Below are positions 24,618-32,409 of a DNA stretch of 33,685 nucleotides, in pieces; the stretch's first letter is position 1, and every line of letters begins with the position of its first letter. The notes below the pieces were generated by a model, which was not told the origin of the DNA, searched no databases, and saw only the letters and a program-made list of their open reading frames with translations. Where the stretch lies: NCBI GenBank assembly GCA_016839875.1, contig JAEOTK010000305.1:1-33685 (forward strand), written 5' to 3'. The translations under genes were made by a program, and so were the position numbers. Source of the stretch: Candidatus Heimdallarchaeota archaeon (GTDB lineage: Archaea; Asgardarchaeota; Heimdallarchaeia; Heimdallarchaeales; Heimdallarchaeaceae).

Positions 24618-24630
24618 CTTATATATTTAG
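24618..24630. promoter_or_regulatory. TATA box upstream of the 83-codon ORF
   Basis: CTTATATATTTAG is nearly symmetric and could serve either strand. On the minus strand it predicts a start near 24597, giving a leader of about 55 bases with an AGGTG ribosome binding site before the 83-codon ORF. The rest of the gap (24631-24740) is AT-rich with no supported gene. Confidence 0.45.
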
Positions 24631-24743
24631 TCAACATAATTTCTATTTAAACTAATATGCGTTTGTTTAATGAGACAATATATTTACATTTGTTTAAAGC
24701 GTTTAATGGGCAATTATTTTACCCTAGAAAAAGAAAAAAGAGA

Positions 24744-24765
24744 AAGAAATTTGAAATAATTTCTT
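24744..24765 (-). terminator. Terminator-like hairpin after the solute-binding protein gene
   Basis: AAGAAATT (24744-24751) and AATTTCTT (24758-24765) are perfectly complementary around a 6-base loop, one base after the TAA stop (complement of 24767-24769). T-rich sequence follows on the minus strand. Confidence 0.6.
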
Positions 24766-24766
24766 C

Positions 24767-26713
24767 TTATTTTTTTCTCCTACGATAAAGCTCTATTATT
24801 GATACCGCACCGATAGCTGCAAGTATTGCTAGTATTGGTAGTGGAGTCTCAAATACAACAACATAACCTGCTGCAGTTAACCACTCATGGGCTAATCCAA
24901 GATCTCTGGAGTATTTGGGTTCGATGTCATCAAAGTAGTAGTATGCTGTAAATGGTTGAATTGTTGTATGAGCCACAAACCATTCGCCTGCTCCGACTAC
25001 TTGGTTAATTTCTTCTCGATCAATTGCATAACACATAGCTTTACGAACAGCTACACCTTTGGTATACTCTTCTTTACCAGGTTCAGTTAACCATACAAAG
25101 TTATCTGCACCGCCAACAAATGGTCGATTTAGGTTGAAGAACACAAAGTCGTAGAACGAACCAATTCGGGTTTGAACTGTAAATCTTGGATCTGCTTGCA
25201 TTTGTTTCCTTTCAGAGTCAAATGCTCCACCAAAGTTGAATATATCTAGTTTTCCAGCTTTGAATTCAGCAAGTTCTGCTGTTTGATCAGGAATAACTCT
25301 CACATTCCAAGTCTCTATTGGGAAGTCCATACCCTCAGTTCCGTCAATAGCTCCTACACCAAACCAATATGGACTCTTTTGGAGAACGGTAACGGAATGC
25401 TTTACGTAATAATCTAGCATGAACTTACCGCAACCAAATATAGACTCACTGTATCCTCTCCATTCTGGTGTGGTTATCATATCAGAGTGTAGACCCCAAT
25501 TTGGATATCCACCAGCAGTGTAGGTTTTGTATGTGTCCCATGTGGTTGAGTTAAGATAGAATTCAGGTAGAATGTTATAAGGAACTTGTGTCCAGAAATC
25601 AACATATAATTCCTTTTCGGGTGTAGCTGGATTAGCATCAATTTCAATGTGGAAAGCCAAATCATCAGCAGGATCCACATAACAATTGCTTATCCAATCA
25701 TGGTAGGTAAGATCTTCACTGACATTTCCATTATTCCATGCAGCATAGGTAAAGACTGCATCTTTTGCAGTTACTTGTTGGTTGGTACCGTCACTGTATT
25801 CACCTTGTAGACCAACCATAAGATCTCCAGTTGGTACATCGGCTAATGCAGTAGAGCTTGAGGTTCTTTCAGTTACGTTATAACTTGGGTTCCAAAACAC
25901 TCCATCACGCATATAGAATTTGTAATGGAAGTCATCAATTTGGTCCCAATCATAAACTAATCCTGTCTTAACTGGTGCAAGATCAGGGCTGAATTGAATA
26001 ACGGGTTCAGAACTTAATGTCCAAATATTGGAAGATGGACCATCATCAGATAATAATGGATTAAATTCTACCCACATCAAATCTGCTTCATTCCATTCGG
26101 TAATATCTTCTTGACCTTCATGAGCTCCAGTAATAGACATGTATGGCAAGGAGTCATATACACCCCATCGAATATCGTAACCTTCTACAGTAGCCCAGGT
26201 AGCGATGTAGGTTCTGTAAGAATATAATGGGAGGAATGGGAGTACCTTATCCATCATCAAAACCTGCCAATCGTAGTAGTGTTGTTGTCTGACTTCTAAA
26301 TCTGTGATTGATATACCTTCAGTTTGCATTGTTTCACTTAGATTTCCATAAGGAAGATCCCTTGTCAATCCAAATAGGTTTAATGAGCCTGCTTCTGTGA
26401 AGATTGACCTCGAATCTGGAGAGGCTCCTCCTCCTTGAATTCCTACGATACCTAGATCGTAATCATGTGAAGCTACTAATTCGCCTATGAATATGGACCA
26501 TTCAAGCATTTTGATCTCTATATCTACACCAATATCTCGTAGATATTGTGCTATGTACAGAGCTACATCTGCCCAACGACCGCCTCCATAAGTTTTGAAA
26601 ACCAGGTTAGCGAAAGGCTCCTGCGCAGCATTAATAGTAGTAGCATTATAGAAGCTTACTACTGTTAAGCTAGAGATTATTAAAATAGCAAATAACGCTG
26701 TTTTTTTGTTCAT
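24767..26713 (-). CDS. Family-5 extracellular solute-binding protein with permuted lobes and C-terminal anchor
   Basis: A 648-residue protein. Residues 1-30 are a signal peptide and about 622-642 a membrane helix followed by RRRKK, so it is exported and anchored at its C-terminus. The body belongs to the peptide/nickel-binding family SBP_bac_5, but the order is unusual. Residues 36-197 (VALYIAQYLRDIGVDIEIKM, HDYDLGIVG, VLPFLPLYS) match the part that normally ends the family. The usual beginning and middle follow in 205-617 (FYMRDGVFW, VTAKDAVFTY, GCGKFMLDYY, RVIPDQTAELAEFKAGKLDIF, AVRKAMCYAIDREEI, AHEWLTAAGY). No oligopeptide permease or ATPase gene is adjacent, so it must use a transporter encoded elsewhere or act only as a receptor. 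GGTGAG precedes the ATG. Confidence 0.88.
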   Translation of the reverse strand: MNKKTALFAILIISSLTVVSFYNATTINAAQEPFANLVFKTYGGGRWADVALYIAQYLRDIGVDIEIKMLEWSIFIGELVASHDYDLGIVGIQGGGASPDSRSIFTEAGSLNLFGLTRDLPYGNLSETMQTEGISITDLEVRQQHYYDWQVLMMDKVLPFLPLYSYRTYIATWATVEGYDIRWGVYDSLPYMSITGAHEGQEDITEWNEADLMWVEFNPLLSDDGPSSNIWTLSSEPVIQFSPDLAPVKTGLVYDWDQIDDFHYKFYMRDGVFWNPSYNVTERTSSSTALADVPTGDLMVGLQGEYSDGTNQQVTAKDAVFTYAAWNNGNVSEDLTYHDWISNCYVDPADDLAFHIEIDANPATPEKELYVDFWTQVPYNILPEFYLNSTTWDTYKTYTAGGYPNWGLHSDMITTPEWRGYSESIFGCGKFMLDYYVKHSVTVLQKSPYWFGVGAIDGTEGMDFPIETWNVRVIPDQTAELAEFKAGKLDIFNFGGAFDSERKQMQADPRFTVQTRIGSFYDFVFFNLNRPFVGGADNFVWLTEPGKEEYTKGVAVRKAMCYAIDREEINQVVGAGEWFVAHTTIQPFTAYYYFDDIEPKYSRDLGLAHEWLTAAGYVVVFETPLPILAILAAIGAVSIIELYRRRKK

Positions 26714-26724
26714 TTTCTCACCTT

Positions 26725-26740
26725 AGATAATAAATTATCT
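26725..26740. promoter_or_regulatory. Palindrome in the leader of the solute-binding protein gene
   Basis: AGATAAT (26725-26731) and ATTATCT (26734-26740) form a perfect 7-bp inverted repeat with an AA spacer, directly in front of the ribosome binding site. A second inverted repeat CACG-N5-CGTG (26747-26759) lies near the predicted transcription start. Confidence 0.4.
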
Positions 26741-26781
26741 CCTTAACACGCATAACGTGCATATAAGACGAATTTTGGTGC

Positions 26782-26794
26782 ATTTATATATTTT
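26782..26794 (-). promoter_or_regulatory. TATA box of the solute-binding protein gene
   Basis: On the minus strand it reads AAATATATAAATG, predicting transcription from about 26762 and a leader of about 50 bases that carries both palindromes and the GGTGAG site. The remainder of the gap to 26961 holds the promoter of the divergent PNPOx-fold gene (TTTATGAG, about 26915). Confidence 0.5.
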
Positions 26795-26961
26795 CTTGGT
26801 TAAAAAACCGTATTTTTCAAGGAAGAACTCTTCTTACTTCTATTAAAATTGAATAACAGATATTGATAAAATTAGGATCCAGTCATCTTTCCATCCATAG
26901 TTTAAGAAGTGAAAACTTTATGAGATTCTAGCTTACAACTATCAGATTATTGGTGCAAAGC

Positions 26962-27432
26962 ATGAAAATAGAAGGGACTGAAGAAATTACTAAGGAATTA
27001 TTAGAAAAGACCTATGCAGGTTATCTATCAACAATTGATGAAAGTGGATTCCCATATATCAGAGGAGTCTTCAATTTAAGATGTCTGGAAAAATTCCCAC
27101 ATCCTGCTAAAGTTATCGCAGAATATGACAAAGATCCTTATACAATCTATATTTCAACAAACACTTCATCTACCAAGGTGAAACAGATTGAAAAAAATAG
27201 CAAAGTTGCGATATATTTTGCTTTACCAGAGGATGTAAAAGGAATAATGCTTCAAGGCGAAATTGAGGTTTTAGATGACATTGAATTCAAGAAAAAAATC
27301 TGGATGGAGAACTGGACAATTTACTACCCTGAAGGTTATACTGATCCTGATTTCACAATACTGAAAATAAAAACAAAATTATTGAAAGGTTGGTATAAAG
27401 GTCATCTTTATTATGATTTTAAAGATGAATGA
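26962..27432 (+). CDS. PNPOx-fold flavin-binding protein (general stress protein 26-like)
   Basis: A 156-residue split-barrel protein with the family start (YAGYLSTIDESGFPYIRGVFN), a strand/loop YISTNTSSTKVKQIEKNSKVAIYF that forms the FMN phosphate pocket, and a strand GIMLQGEIEVL. The C-terminal part, rich in Trp and Tyr (GWYKGHLYYDF), is common in GSP26-like members. I chose ATG 26962 because GGTG lies six bases upstream; TTG 26950 and GTG 26953 are in frame. It is 42 bases before a DinB-like gene on the same strand, so the two are probably co-transcribed. It is only distantly similar to the protein at 19263-19736. Confidence 0.88.
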   Translation: MKIEGTEEITKELLEKTYAGYLSTIDESGFPYIRGVFNLRCLEKFPHPAKVIAEYDKDPYTIYISTNTSSTKVKQIEKNSKVAIYFALPEDVKGIMLQGEIEVLDDIEFKKKIWMENWTIYYPEGYTDPDFTILKIKTKLLKGWYKGHLYYDFKDE

Positions 27433-27474
27433 AGAATAGGTAGCTTTCAAAATTAAACAAAGGAATAATGAAAA

Positions 27475-27993
27475 ATGTCCTCACATGGAAAAAAGCAATT
27501 AATTGAGATCCTTGAAGTTGCAGATATAAATTTCCTAATGAGCATTAAGAATCTAGATAAAGAAGATGTTACTGAGCAAATTCAACTAGGAACAAATACT
27601 ATTGAGCAAATCTTCAGACATTGTGTAAGGCAAATGGACAAATATCTAGCTAAAGATACTAAAGCAAAACTAGTAGGACCTGAAGAATCTTTTGGGAGAT
27701 GTGTTGAGTTATATCTCGAGATTTCAGACGGCTTCTTTAATCTTGTAAAAAGAACTCCTGAAGAAGATTATATCAAACCTATTGATAAAGGTGAAAAGTT
27801 AGGAACAATAATCCAGAGAATATCTCTGCACTTCATGGGACATCTAGGACAAATTTATCTAATCAGAAGAGCACTAGGAAAAGAGTTACCTAGCTCTTAC
27901 AGTTTTGTTTTAGCATTGTCTGAGAGTTCCAGAAGGAAACTCAAGAAAGAGTGGACTATTTGGTGGGAAGAAAATAAATCGAATTTTTCGTAG
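27475..27993 (+). CDS. DinB-superfamily protein
   Basis: A 172-residue helical protein with the DinB triad: His49 (EQIFRHCVRQMDKY), then His119 and His123 (SLHFMGHLGQIYLIRRAL). The C-terminus is short and Trp-rich. As with the other DinB-like protein here, a thiol-dependent transferase is the best-known role in the superfamily, but nothing identifies the thiol or substrate. An AAGGA element about ten bases upstream may act as ribosome binding site. The TAG stop is at the apex of a 7-bp stem (27983-27999, one G-U pair). Confidence 0.85.
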   Translation: MSSHGKKQLIEILEVADINFLMSIKNLDKEDVTEQIQLGTNTIEQIFRHCVRQMDKYLAKDTKAKLVGPEESFGRCVELYLEISDGFFNLVKRTPEEDYIKPIDKGEKLGTIIQRISLHFMGHLGQIYLIRRALGKELPSSYSFVLALSESSRRKLKKEWTIWWEENKSNFS

Positions 27994-28076
27994 GAAAATC
28001 ATCTCTTCTATTTCTCAATAGAACATATAGGAGCAAGATTTTTTTACTAGCTTCATATTAATCTGTTGTATAACTT

Positions 28077-29675
28077 ATGAAAAGATTCCCTTATGGTCGA
28101 GCATCTATAATCAGTGCCGGCGCTTTTACTTCTAGCTTAACTTGGTCTGTCTACTCTGTTTATGTTCCTCTTTTTGCTAGAAGAATACTACTCGAAGTAG
28201 TTGAGAGAACCCATGTTATCAACACACTCGTAGGGATTATCATGATTCTTGATAACATAGCTGCTCTATTCATCCAACCATACATAGGGGAACTTTCAGA
28301 CAGGATATGGATTCCAAAATTAGGACGACGTATGCCATTCATTATTCTAGGAATACCTCTAGCAGCCACGTTTTTTGGTCTGATAGGGACATTCAATACA
28401 ACACTCTATATGTTACTCTTAGTGATTGTAGGTTTCAATATTAGTATGGCATTTTATAAAACACCAGTCATGAGTCTAATGCCTGATTTTCTTCCCAAAG
28501 AATACAGAAGTCAAGGATCAAGTGTTTTGAGTGTAGTGAGTGGTTTTGCCAATCTTACGGGATTACTTGTATCATCATATTTCTATAAGTACCATTCATC
28601 AAAACGAGCTTTCTGGGTTATTAGTTGTATTATGATTGTGTGTCTGATTATACTCGTTCTAGGAGTGAGAGAAAAAAAAGATGTAGAGATAGAAGTCAGT
28701 CAAGAAAAAGTCAAAATTCTAAAATCATTGAAAAACATGTTTACTGAAACAGATAAAACAATCATATTCATGTTAGCAGCAATTTTCTTTGGAAACGCAG
28801 GATACTATGTTGGTGAAACTTTTCTCAGTAGTTATGTTTCTGTTGTTCTTATAATGTCAGATTACTCAGCAGCTGTAATGTTAGGTGTATTTATGGGATT
28901 TGTTATTCTTGCTGCTATTCCTGCAGGTTTACTTGGACGGAAAATTGGTCCCTTAAACGCTACGATAGTTGGAATGGCAGGTTTTATCATAGGCATTACG
29001 CCTGTTACAGTGATTAGTATTGTTGATTTAGATTTGATGAAGAAACTATTGACACTTAATTTTCTAACATTCGGTTGGGAAGCAGTTCTTTATGGATTAA
29101 TTATCATGGTTATAGGTTTCTGCTACATTCTATTTTCAATAAATGGAATAGTAGTAATATGGGACATGGCACCAAAAAAGAGAATAGCAACATACACTGG
29201 TTATTTCTATGTCTTCACATCTCTAGCAGCGATAATTAGTCCATTTTTAGCAGGAGTTGTTTTCGATGTAGTAAGTATTATTTCTGGAAAAACAGGTTTG
29301 AAATCATTGTTTGTTTATGTAACAAGTGCATTTGTCATAGCTCTGTTTTTTGTAGCTAGAGTAAAAGTTCTTCATGAGAGAAAGCTAAGAGAAGAAGTAG
29401 AGGAAATTGATGAAGTCCGAGAAAGACTCAGAGAGATTAGAAAAAGAACTCTTCTTCTGCCATCAATACTATTTGGTCAAGTTGTTTCTAGCAAAGACGT
29501 TAGAAAATTAAGAAGACTTCAAAGACGAGAAAGAAAGGATCTAAGGGACACATTCGAATTAACAACAAATGGAAAGAAAGAAGAGAGACATGAATTCAGA
29601 AAAAACAGAAGGAAAATGCGCAAAACACACAAAAGTGAACTTAAGAGATTTCGAAGATTTAGAAGAGAAAAATAG
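28077..29675 (+). CDS. MFS transporter, SLC45/GPH-like, with long basic C-terminal tail
   Basis: A 532-residue protein. The first 430 residues form about 12 helices. GELSDRIWIPKLGRRMPFIILG matches the loop 2-3 motif of sucrose-transporter-like (SLC45) and GPH proteins. MSLMPDFLPKEYRSQGSSVLS lies after helix 5. Residues 430-532 are a cytosolic tail dominated by Arg, Lys and Glu: a predicted coiled coil (about 433-456), then a strongly basic stretch ending in KRFRRFRREK. Such a tail is not part of the family core and may bind nucleic acid, acidic lipid or a partner. The transported compound is unknown. A hairpin shared with the convergent radical SAM gene covers the TAG stop. Confidence 0.87.
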   Translation: MKRFPYGRASIISAGAFTSSLTWSVYSVYVPLFARRILLEVVERTHVINTLVGIIMILDNIAALFIQPYIGELSDRIWIPKLGRRMPFIILGIPLAATFFGLIGTFNTTLYMLLLVIVGFNISMAFYKTPVMSLMPDFLPKEYRSQGSSVLSVVSGFANLTGLLVSSYFYKYHSSKRAFWVISCIMIVCLIILVLGVREKKDVEIEVSQEKVKILKSLKNMFTETDKTIIFMLAAIFFGNAGYYVGETFLSSYVSVVLIMSDYSAAVMLGVFMGFVILAAIPAGLLGRKIGPLNATIVGMAGFIIGITPVTVISIVDLDLMKKLLTLNFLTFGWEAVLYGLIIMVIGFCYILFSINGIVVIWDMAPKKRIATYTGYFYVFTSLAAIISPFLAGVVFDVVSIISGKTGLKSLFVYVTSAFVIALFFVARVKVLHERKLREEVEEIDEVRERLREIRKRTLLLPSILFGQVVSSKDVRKLRRLQRRERKDLRDTFELTTNGKKEERHEFRKNRRKMRKTHKSELKRFRRFRREK

Positions 29676-29694
29676 TTATCTAATATTCTATTTT
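29669..29694. terminator. Hairpin between convergent MFS and radical SAM genes
   Basis: AAAATAG (29669-29675) pairs perfectly with CTATTTT (29688-29694) around a 12-base loop. The MFS TAG stop (29673-29675) is in the arm. On the minus strand a T-run follows the stem, so it can also serve the radical SAM gene ending at 29699. Confidence 0.45.
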
Positions 29695-29698
29695 GAAA

Positions 29699-30970
29699 CT
29701 ATAATTTAGAGTGATTTGTTAGATATTCACAAACGGAATCGTAAGCTTGTTTTTCTAGTTCTTCAAGACTCTTGCTTTTACCATTACTCAGATATTCCTC
29801 AACATATGATCTTACTGAATTTCCAATTGATAATTTACTATTTTCTACATCAGATAATTTTGATATATCTTTATTAGAAGTAATAAAGAAAGTTGCAGCT
29901 TCATTTAGTTCTTTTCTTTCACTAGAAGAGCTCTTTATGAAGAAACTTTTCAGATAAGCTATTCGATGGAGAATTTCAGATATTTCCAGATTACTTGTTA
30001 TTCTTCCTTCAGGAACATATCTTTTTGAAGTATAGTCAAGATTTAATTCATAACCAAATTTGTATCCTTTAATTTCAGGCCAAATTAAAGCCATTTTTTT
30101 GAATTGTTCTCTATCCAGAGCTCCATACTTGTTTTCATTACCGTATAACAATTTGTATTTGGGAAATAGTTCAGGAAAGTGATTCTGAAGGGTTTTCATG
30201 AATTCTACCTTGTTTTTTCCTGGTTTCAAGGTTAAACCCATGCAATAAACAAATTCAGCCCCTACTTCCTTAGCTCTAGTATATATCCCTAATATGTTTT
30301 CATCTGTGTCTCCAATGAATGGTAAAGATGGATAGCAATAGACACCTGAATGAATTCCCTCTTCTCTTAATATCTTCACAGCTTCAAACCTTTCATTTGT
30401 CGTACTTGCTCTGGGTTCGAATATTTTCTGTTTTTCTTCATCTGCTAGAGTAATAGTAAAACTTGCACAGACATAGCTTTCTTCATTGATTTTCTTAAGA
30501 AGATCTAAATCCCTGAGTACAAGATTGTTCTTTGTTAGGATAAAAACTGGAAACTTGTAATCATAAGCAATTTGGAGTAATTTCCGAGTCATCCTGACCT
30601 TTTCTTCTACAGGTTGGTAAACGTCTGTAACACCTCCTCCGATGAAGATAACAGATTTTCCAGGAAGATTGGAGCTTGCTGAATCTTTCAACTCCGGGAA
30701 ATGATCAATTAATGTTGAAGTTTTTTTTCGATTTATCGGGATAAAACCTAATTTCTTGATATAATTCTCTAACAATTGAGGAGCATTTTTCTTAACACGA
30801 ACTCGATCTGCAAAATCATCATGCATGTAATATCCTTCAGCTTTACCATCACAATACTTGCAATCATGATAACATCCTTGGTATGGATTAAGGTATAACT
30901 CTGACCATGAAAAAAGAGATGTTCTAGCAGTTCTCACTAAAGATTTAGCTTCATATTCTTCAACTATCAT
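29699..30970 (-). CDS. Radical SAM protein, SPL/Rv2578c-like
   Basis: A 423-residue protein. The cluster motif CYHDCKYC (Cys33, Cys37, Cys40, CxxxCxxC) follows LNPYQG, as in the spore-photoproduct-lyase-related group. A glycine-rich SAM-binding stretch (IFIGGGVTDVYQPVEE) and a TIM-barrel pattern (FPVFILTKNN, SFTITLADEE) follow. The reaction is unknown; relatives act on nucleic acids or are uncharacterised. ATG 30970 is preferred to TTG 30979. The C-terminal 80 residues are charged and helical and lie outside the core. Confidence 0.88.
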   Translation of the reverse strand: MIVEEYEAKSLVRTARTSLFSWSELYLNPYQGCYHDCKYCDGKAEGYYMHDDFADRVRVKKNAPQLLENYIKKLGFIPINRKKTSTLIDHFPELKDSASSNLPGKSVIFIGGGVTDVYQPVEEKVRMTRKLLQIAYDYKFPVFILTKNNLVLRDLDLLKKINEESYVCASFTITLADEEKQKIFEPRASTTNERFEAVKILREEGIHSGVYCYPSLPFIGDTDENILGIYTRAKEVGAEFVYCMGLTLKPGKNKVEFMKTLQNHFPELFPKYKLLYGNENKYGALDREQFKKMALIWPEIKGYKFGYELNLDYTSKRYVPEGRITSNLEISEILHRIAYLKSFFIKSSSSERKELNEAATFFITSNKDISKLSDVENSKLSIGNSVRSYVEEYLSNGKSKSLEELEKQAYDSVCEYLTNHSKL

Positions 30971-31024
30971 TAATACCAAACCAAGCTCTATTCATGTTAG
31001 TTTTTTTAGTATTAAAATACGTCT

Positions 31025-31040
31025 AATTACTTGTGTAATT
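31025..31040 (-). terminator. Small stem-loop at the acetyltransferase stop
   Basis: AATTAC and GTAATT (6 bp, 4-base loop) form a stem in which the TAA stop (complement of 31027-31029) is in the 3' arm on the minus strand. Only modest T content follows. Confidence 0.35.
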
Positions 31041-31596
31041 CTCTGTATTCATCTACTAGGATATCCATCACTAAATCATCATAATATTTACCATTAATGA
31101 AAGAAGATTTCCTTCTTGTTCCTACGTGCTTGAAACCTACTTTTTCATAAATATGTATTCCACTCTTCAGAAACTCAAAAACATGCAATTCGATTCGATG
31201 CAAATTTATTATATCAAATCCTATTTTAAGAAGAAGTCTAACAGTATCCGTCCCGTAACCCTTGTTGTGATATTCTTGATTTAAAATTACAACACTCAAA
31301 GAAGCGTTTCTACTTACTTTACTTATACTTTTCAAAGCACAATAGCCAAGGAATTCATCTGTTTGTTTTTCTATTACTGCAAAGGTGTAAGATTTACCTT
31401 CTTGATTTTCTTTTGTAATTTTCTTGATCCACTCTTCTCTCCGCTCTTGCGATTCTGGGATGAATCTTCCCAGACCTATTCTAATTTCATATGTATTCCA
31501 GAATTTCATTATATCCTTAAGATCACTTTGTTCTATTGCTCGAAGTTTTACTTTCTTGCCAATAAATGGAGAATCATACAATGAGGAATCAGACAT
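31027..31596 (-). CDS. GNAT-family N-acetyltransferase (RimJ/RimL type)
   Basis: A 189-residue acetyltransferase. KVKLRAIEQSDLKDIMKFWN is the usual N-terminus. GYCALKSISKVSRNASLSVVI forms strands 3-4, and HNKGYGTDTVRLLLKIGF is motif A, binding acetyl-CoA pyrophosphate. HRIELHVFEFLKSGIHIYEKVGFKHVG is motif B. It may acetylate protein N-termini, ribosomal proteins, antibiotics or polyamines; no determinant is visible. A TATA-like element (about 31617-31633, minus strand) points to a leaderless mRNA. Confidence 0.92.
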   Translation of the reverse strand: MSDSSLYDSPFIGKKVKLRAIEQSDLKDIMKFWNTYEIRIGLGRFIPESQERREEWIKKITKENQEGKSYTFAVIEKQTDEFLGYCALKSISKVSRNASLSVVILNQEYHNKGYGTDTVRLLLKIGFDIINLHRIELHVFEFLKSGIHIYEKVGFKHVGTRRKSSFINGKYYDDLVMDILVDEYRELHK

Positions 31597-31648
31597 TAAT
31601 TATTTACGAATTACAGATTAATATTAATTTTCGCATTGTGTTTGAGAA

Positions 31649-32323
31649 CTACAATTTGCTTGCTATTTTTTCTAAGCGTTTCTTCTTGAAAGGTCTTCCA
31701 TGAGATTGATATATAATCTCAAAATCTTCCTTAGCAATACGCTTCCAGCTTTTTATGAGTAATTCTTTATCTTCAAAGATAAAAGGTAATCCTGGTCTTA
31801 ATCTTATAGGGAGACCCATAGTGAAATCTCCAACGAACAATTCTTTTGAGTTTAAGAGAACTGATATTGATCCTAGAGTATGTCCGGGAGTACAAATGAT
31901 TCTAGCATCAAAACCATACTCTTCCAATGAAAGATCTTCAGTCACTAAAATATCTGGTTCTACAATAGCAGATGGAGGTTTAACGGGCATTTTATTGATG
32001 TTTCGAGCAAATAAATCAGCTAATTTCGATATCCCCTTGATCGACCTAGGTTTTCCTTTCAACAAATCATTATCCTTTTCGTGAATAATTGTTAGTGCTC
32101 TTGTTTTTTCTTTGATTTCAGCTAAGCTTCCGATATGATCATGATGACCATGAGTTATTAAAATTAAGTTAATATCTTGAGGGGGGATTCCATGTTTCTT
32201 TAGAAATCTCCATAATTTGTTTGCTTTCTTTCCAGATCCAGCGTCAATTAGTAGATAACCCTCACTTCCTTTAATCAGAAAACTCTTTGCTACACCCAAT
32301 CTAACAGTAAGAATCTTTGACAT
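31649..32323 (-). CDS. Metallo-beta-lactamase-fold hydrolase
   Basis: A 224-residue MBL-fold enzyme. The zinc motif HGHHDH (58-63), a later metal His in CTPGHTLGSI, the bridging Asp in LFVGDFTMG and a final YQSHGRPF His are all in place, so it should bind two metal ions. Glyoxalase II-like thioesterases and lactonases share this arrangement; the substrate is unknown. I chose ATG 32323, after GGTTGA, because the upstream in-frame ATG at 32359 adds a short segment not typical of the family. Confidence 0.9.
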   Translation of the reverse strand: MSKILTVRLGVAKSFLIKGSEGYLLIDAGSGKKANKLWRFLKKHGIPPQDINLILITHGHHDHIGSLAEIKEKTRALTIIHEKDNDLLKGKPRSIKGISKLADLFARNINKMPVKPPSAIVEPDILVTEDLSLEEYGFDARIICTPGHTLGSISVLLNSKELFVGDFTMGLPIRLRPGLPFIFEDKELLIKSWKRIAKEDFEIIYQSHGRPFKKKRLEKIASKL

Positions 32324-32386
32324 TTCAACCAAAATTAGGTTATATTTGTGACATATCAATTTTTCCTACTTAAAGGTAAAAACGAA

Positions 32387-32409
32387 ATGGAGTTAATAGG
32401 TAACTCCAT
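32387..32409 (-). terminator. Hairpin spanning the SRPBCC gene stop
   Basis: ATGGAGTTA (32387-32395) and TAACTCCAT (32401-32409) form a perfect 9-bp stem with a 5-base loop. The TAA stop (complement of 32393-32395) is in the arm. TTTCGTTTTT follows on the minus strand. Confidence 0.6.

Noticed and set aside
24657..24788. A 43-codon plus-strand ORF behind the symmetric TATA element
   Set aside because: Its second half is translated from the A-rich terminator region and the 3' end of the opposing solute-binding protein gene. There is no ribosome binding site or recognisable motif, so it is most likely a chance ORF.
24767..26713. The permuted solute-binding gene as two broken neighbouring genes or a frameshift product
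   Set aside because: A single uninterrupted 648-codon frame contains both parts, with a proper signal peptide, one start with a ribosome binding site, and a terminator. Misassembly remains possible and is listed as a check.
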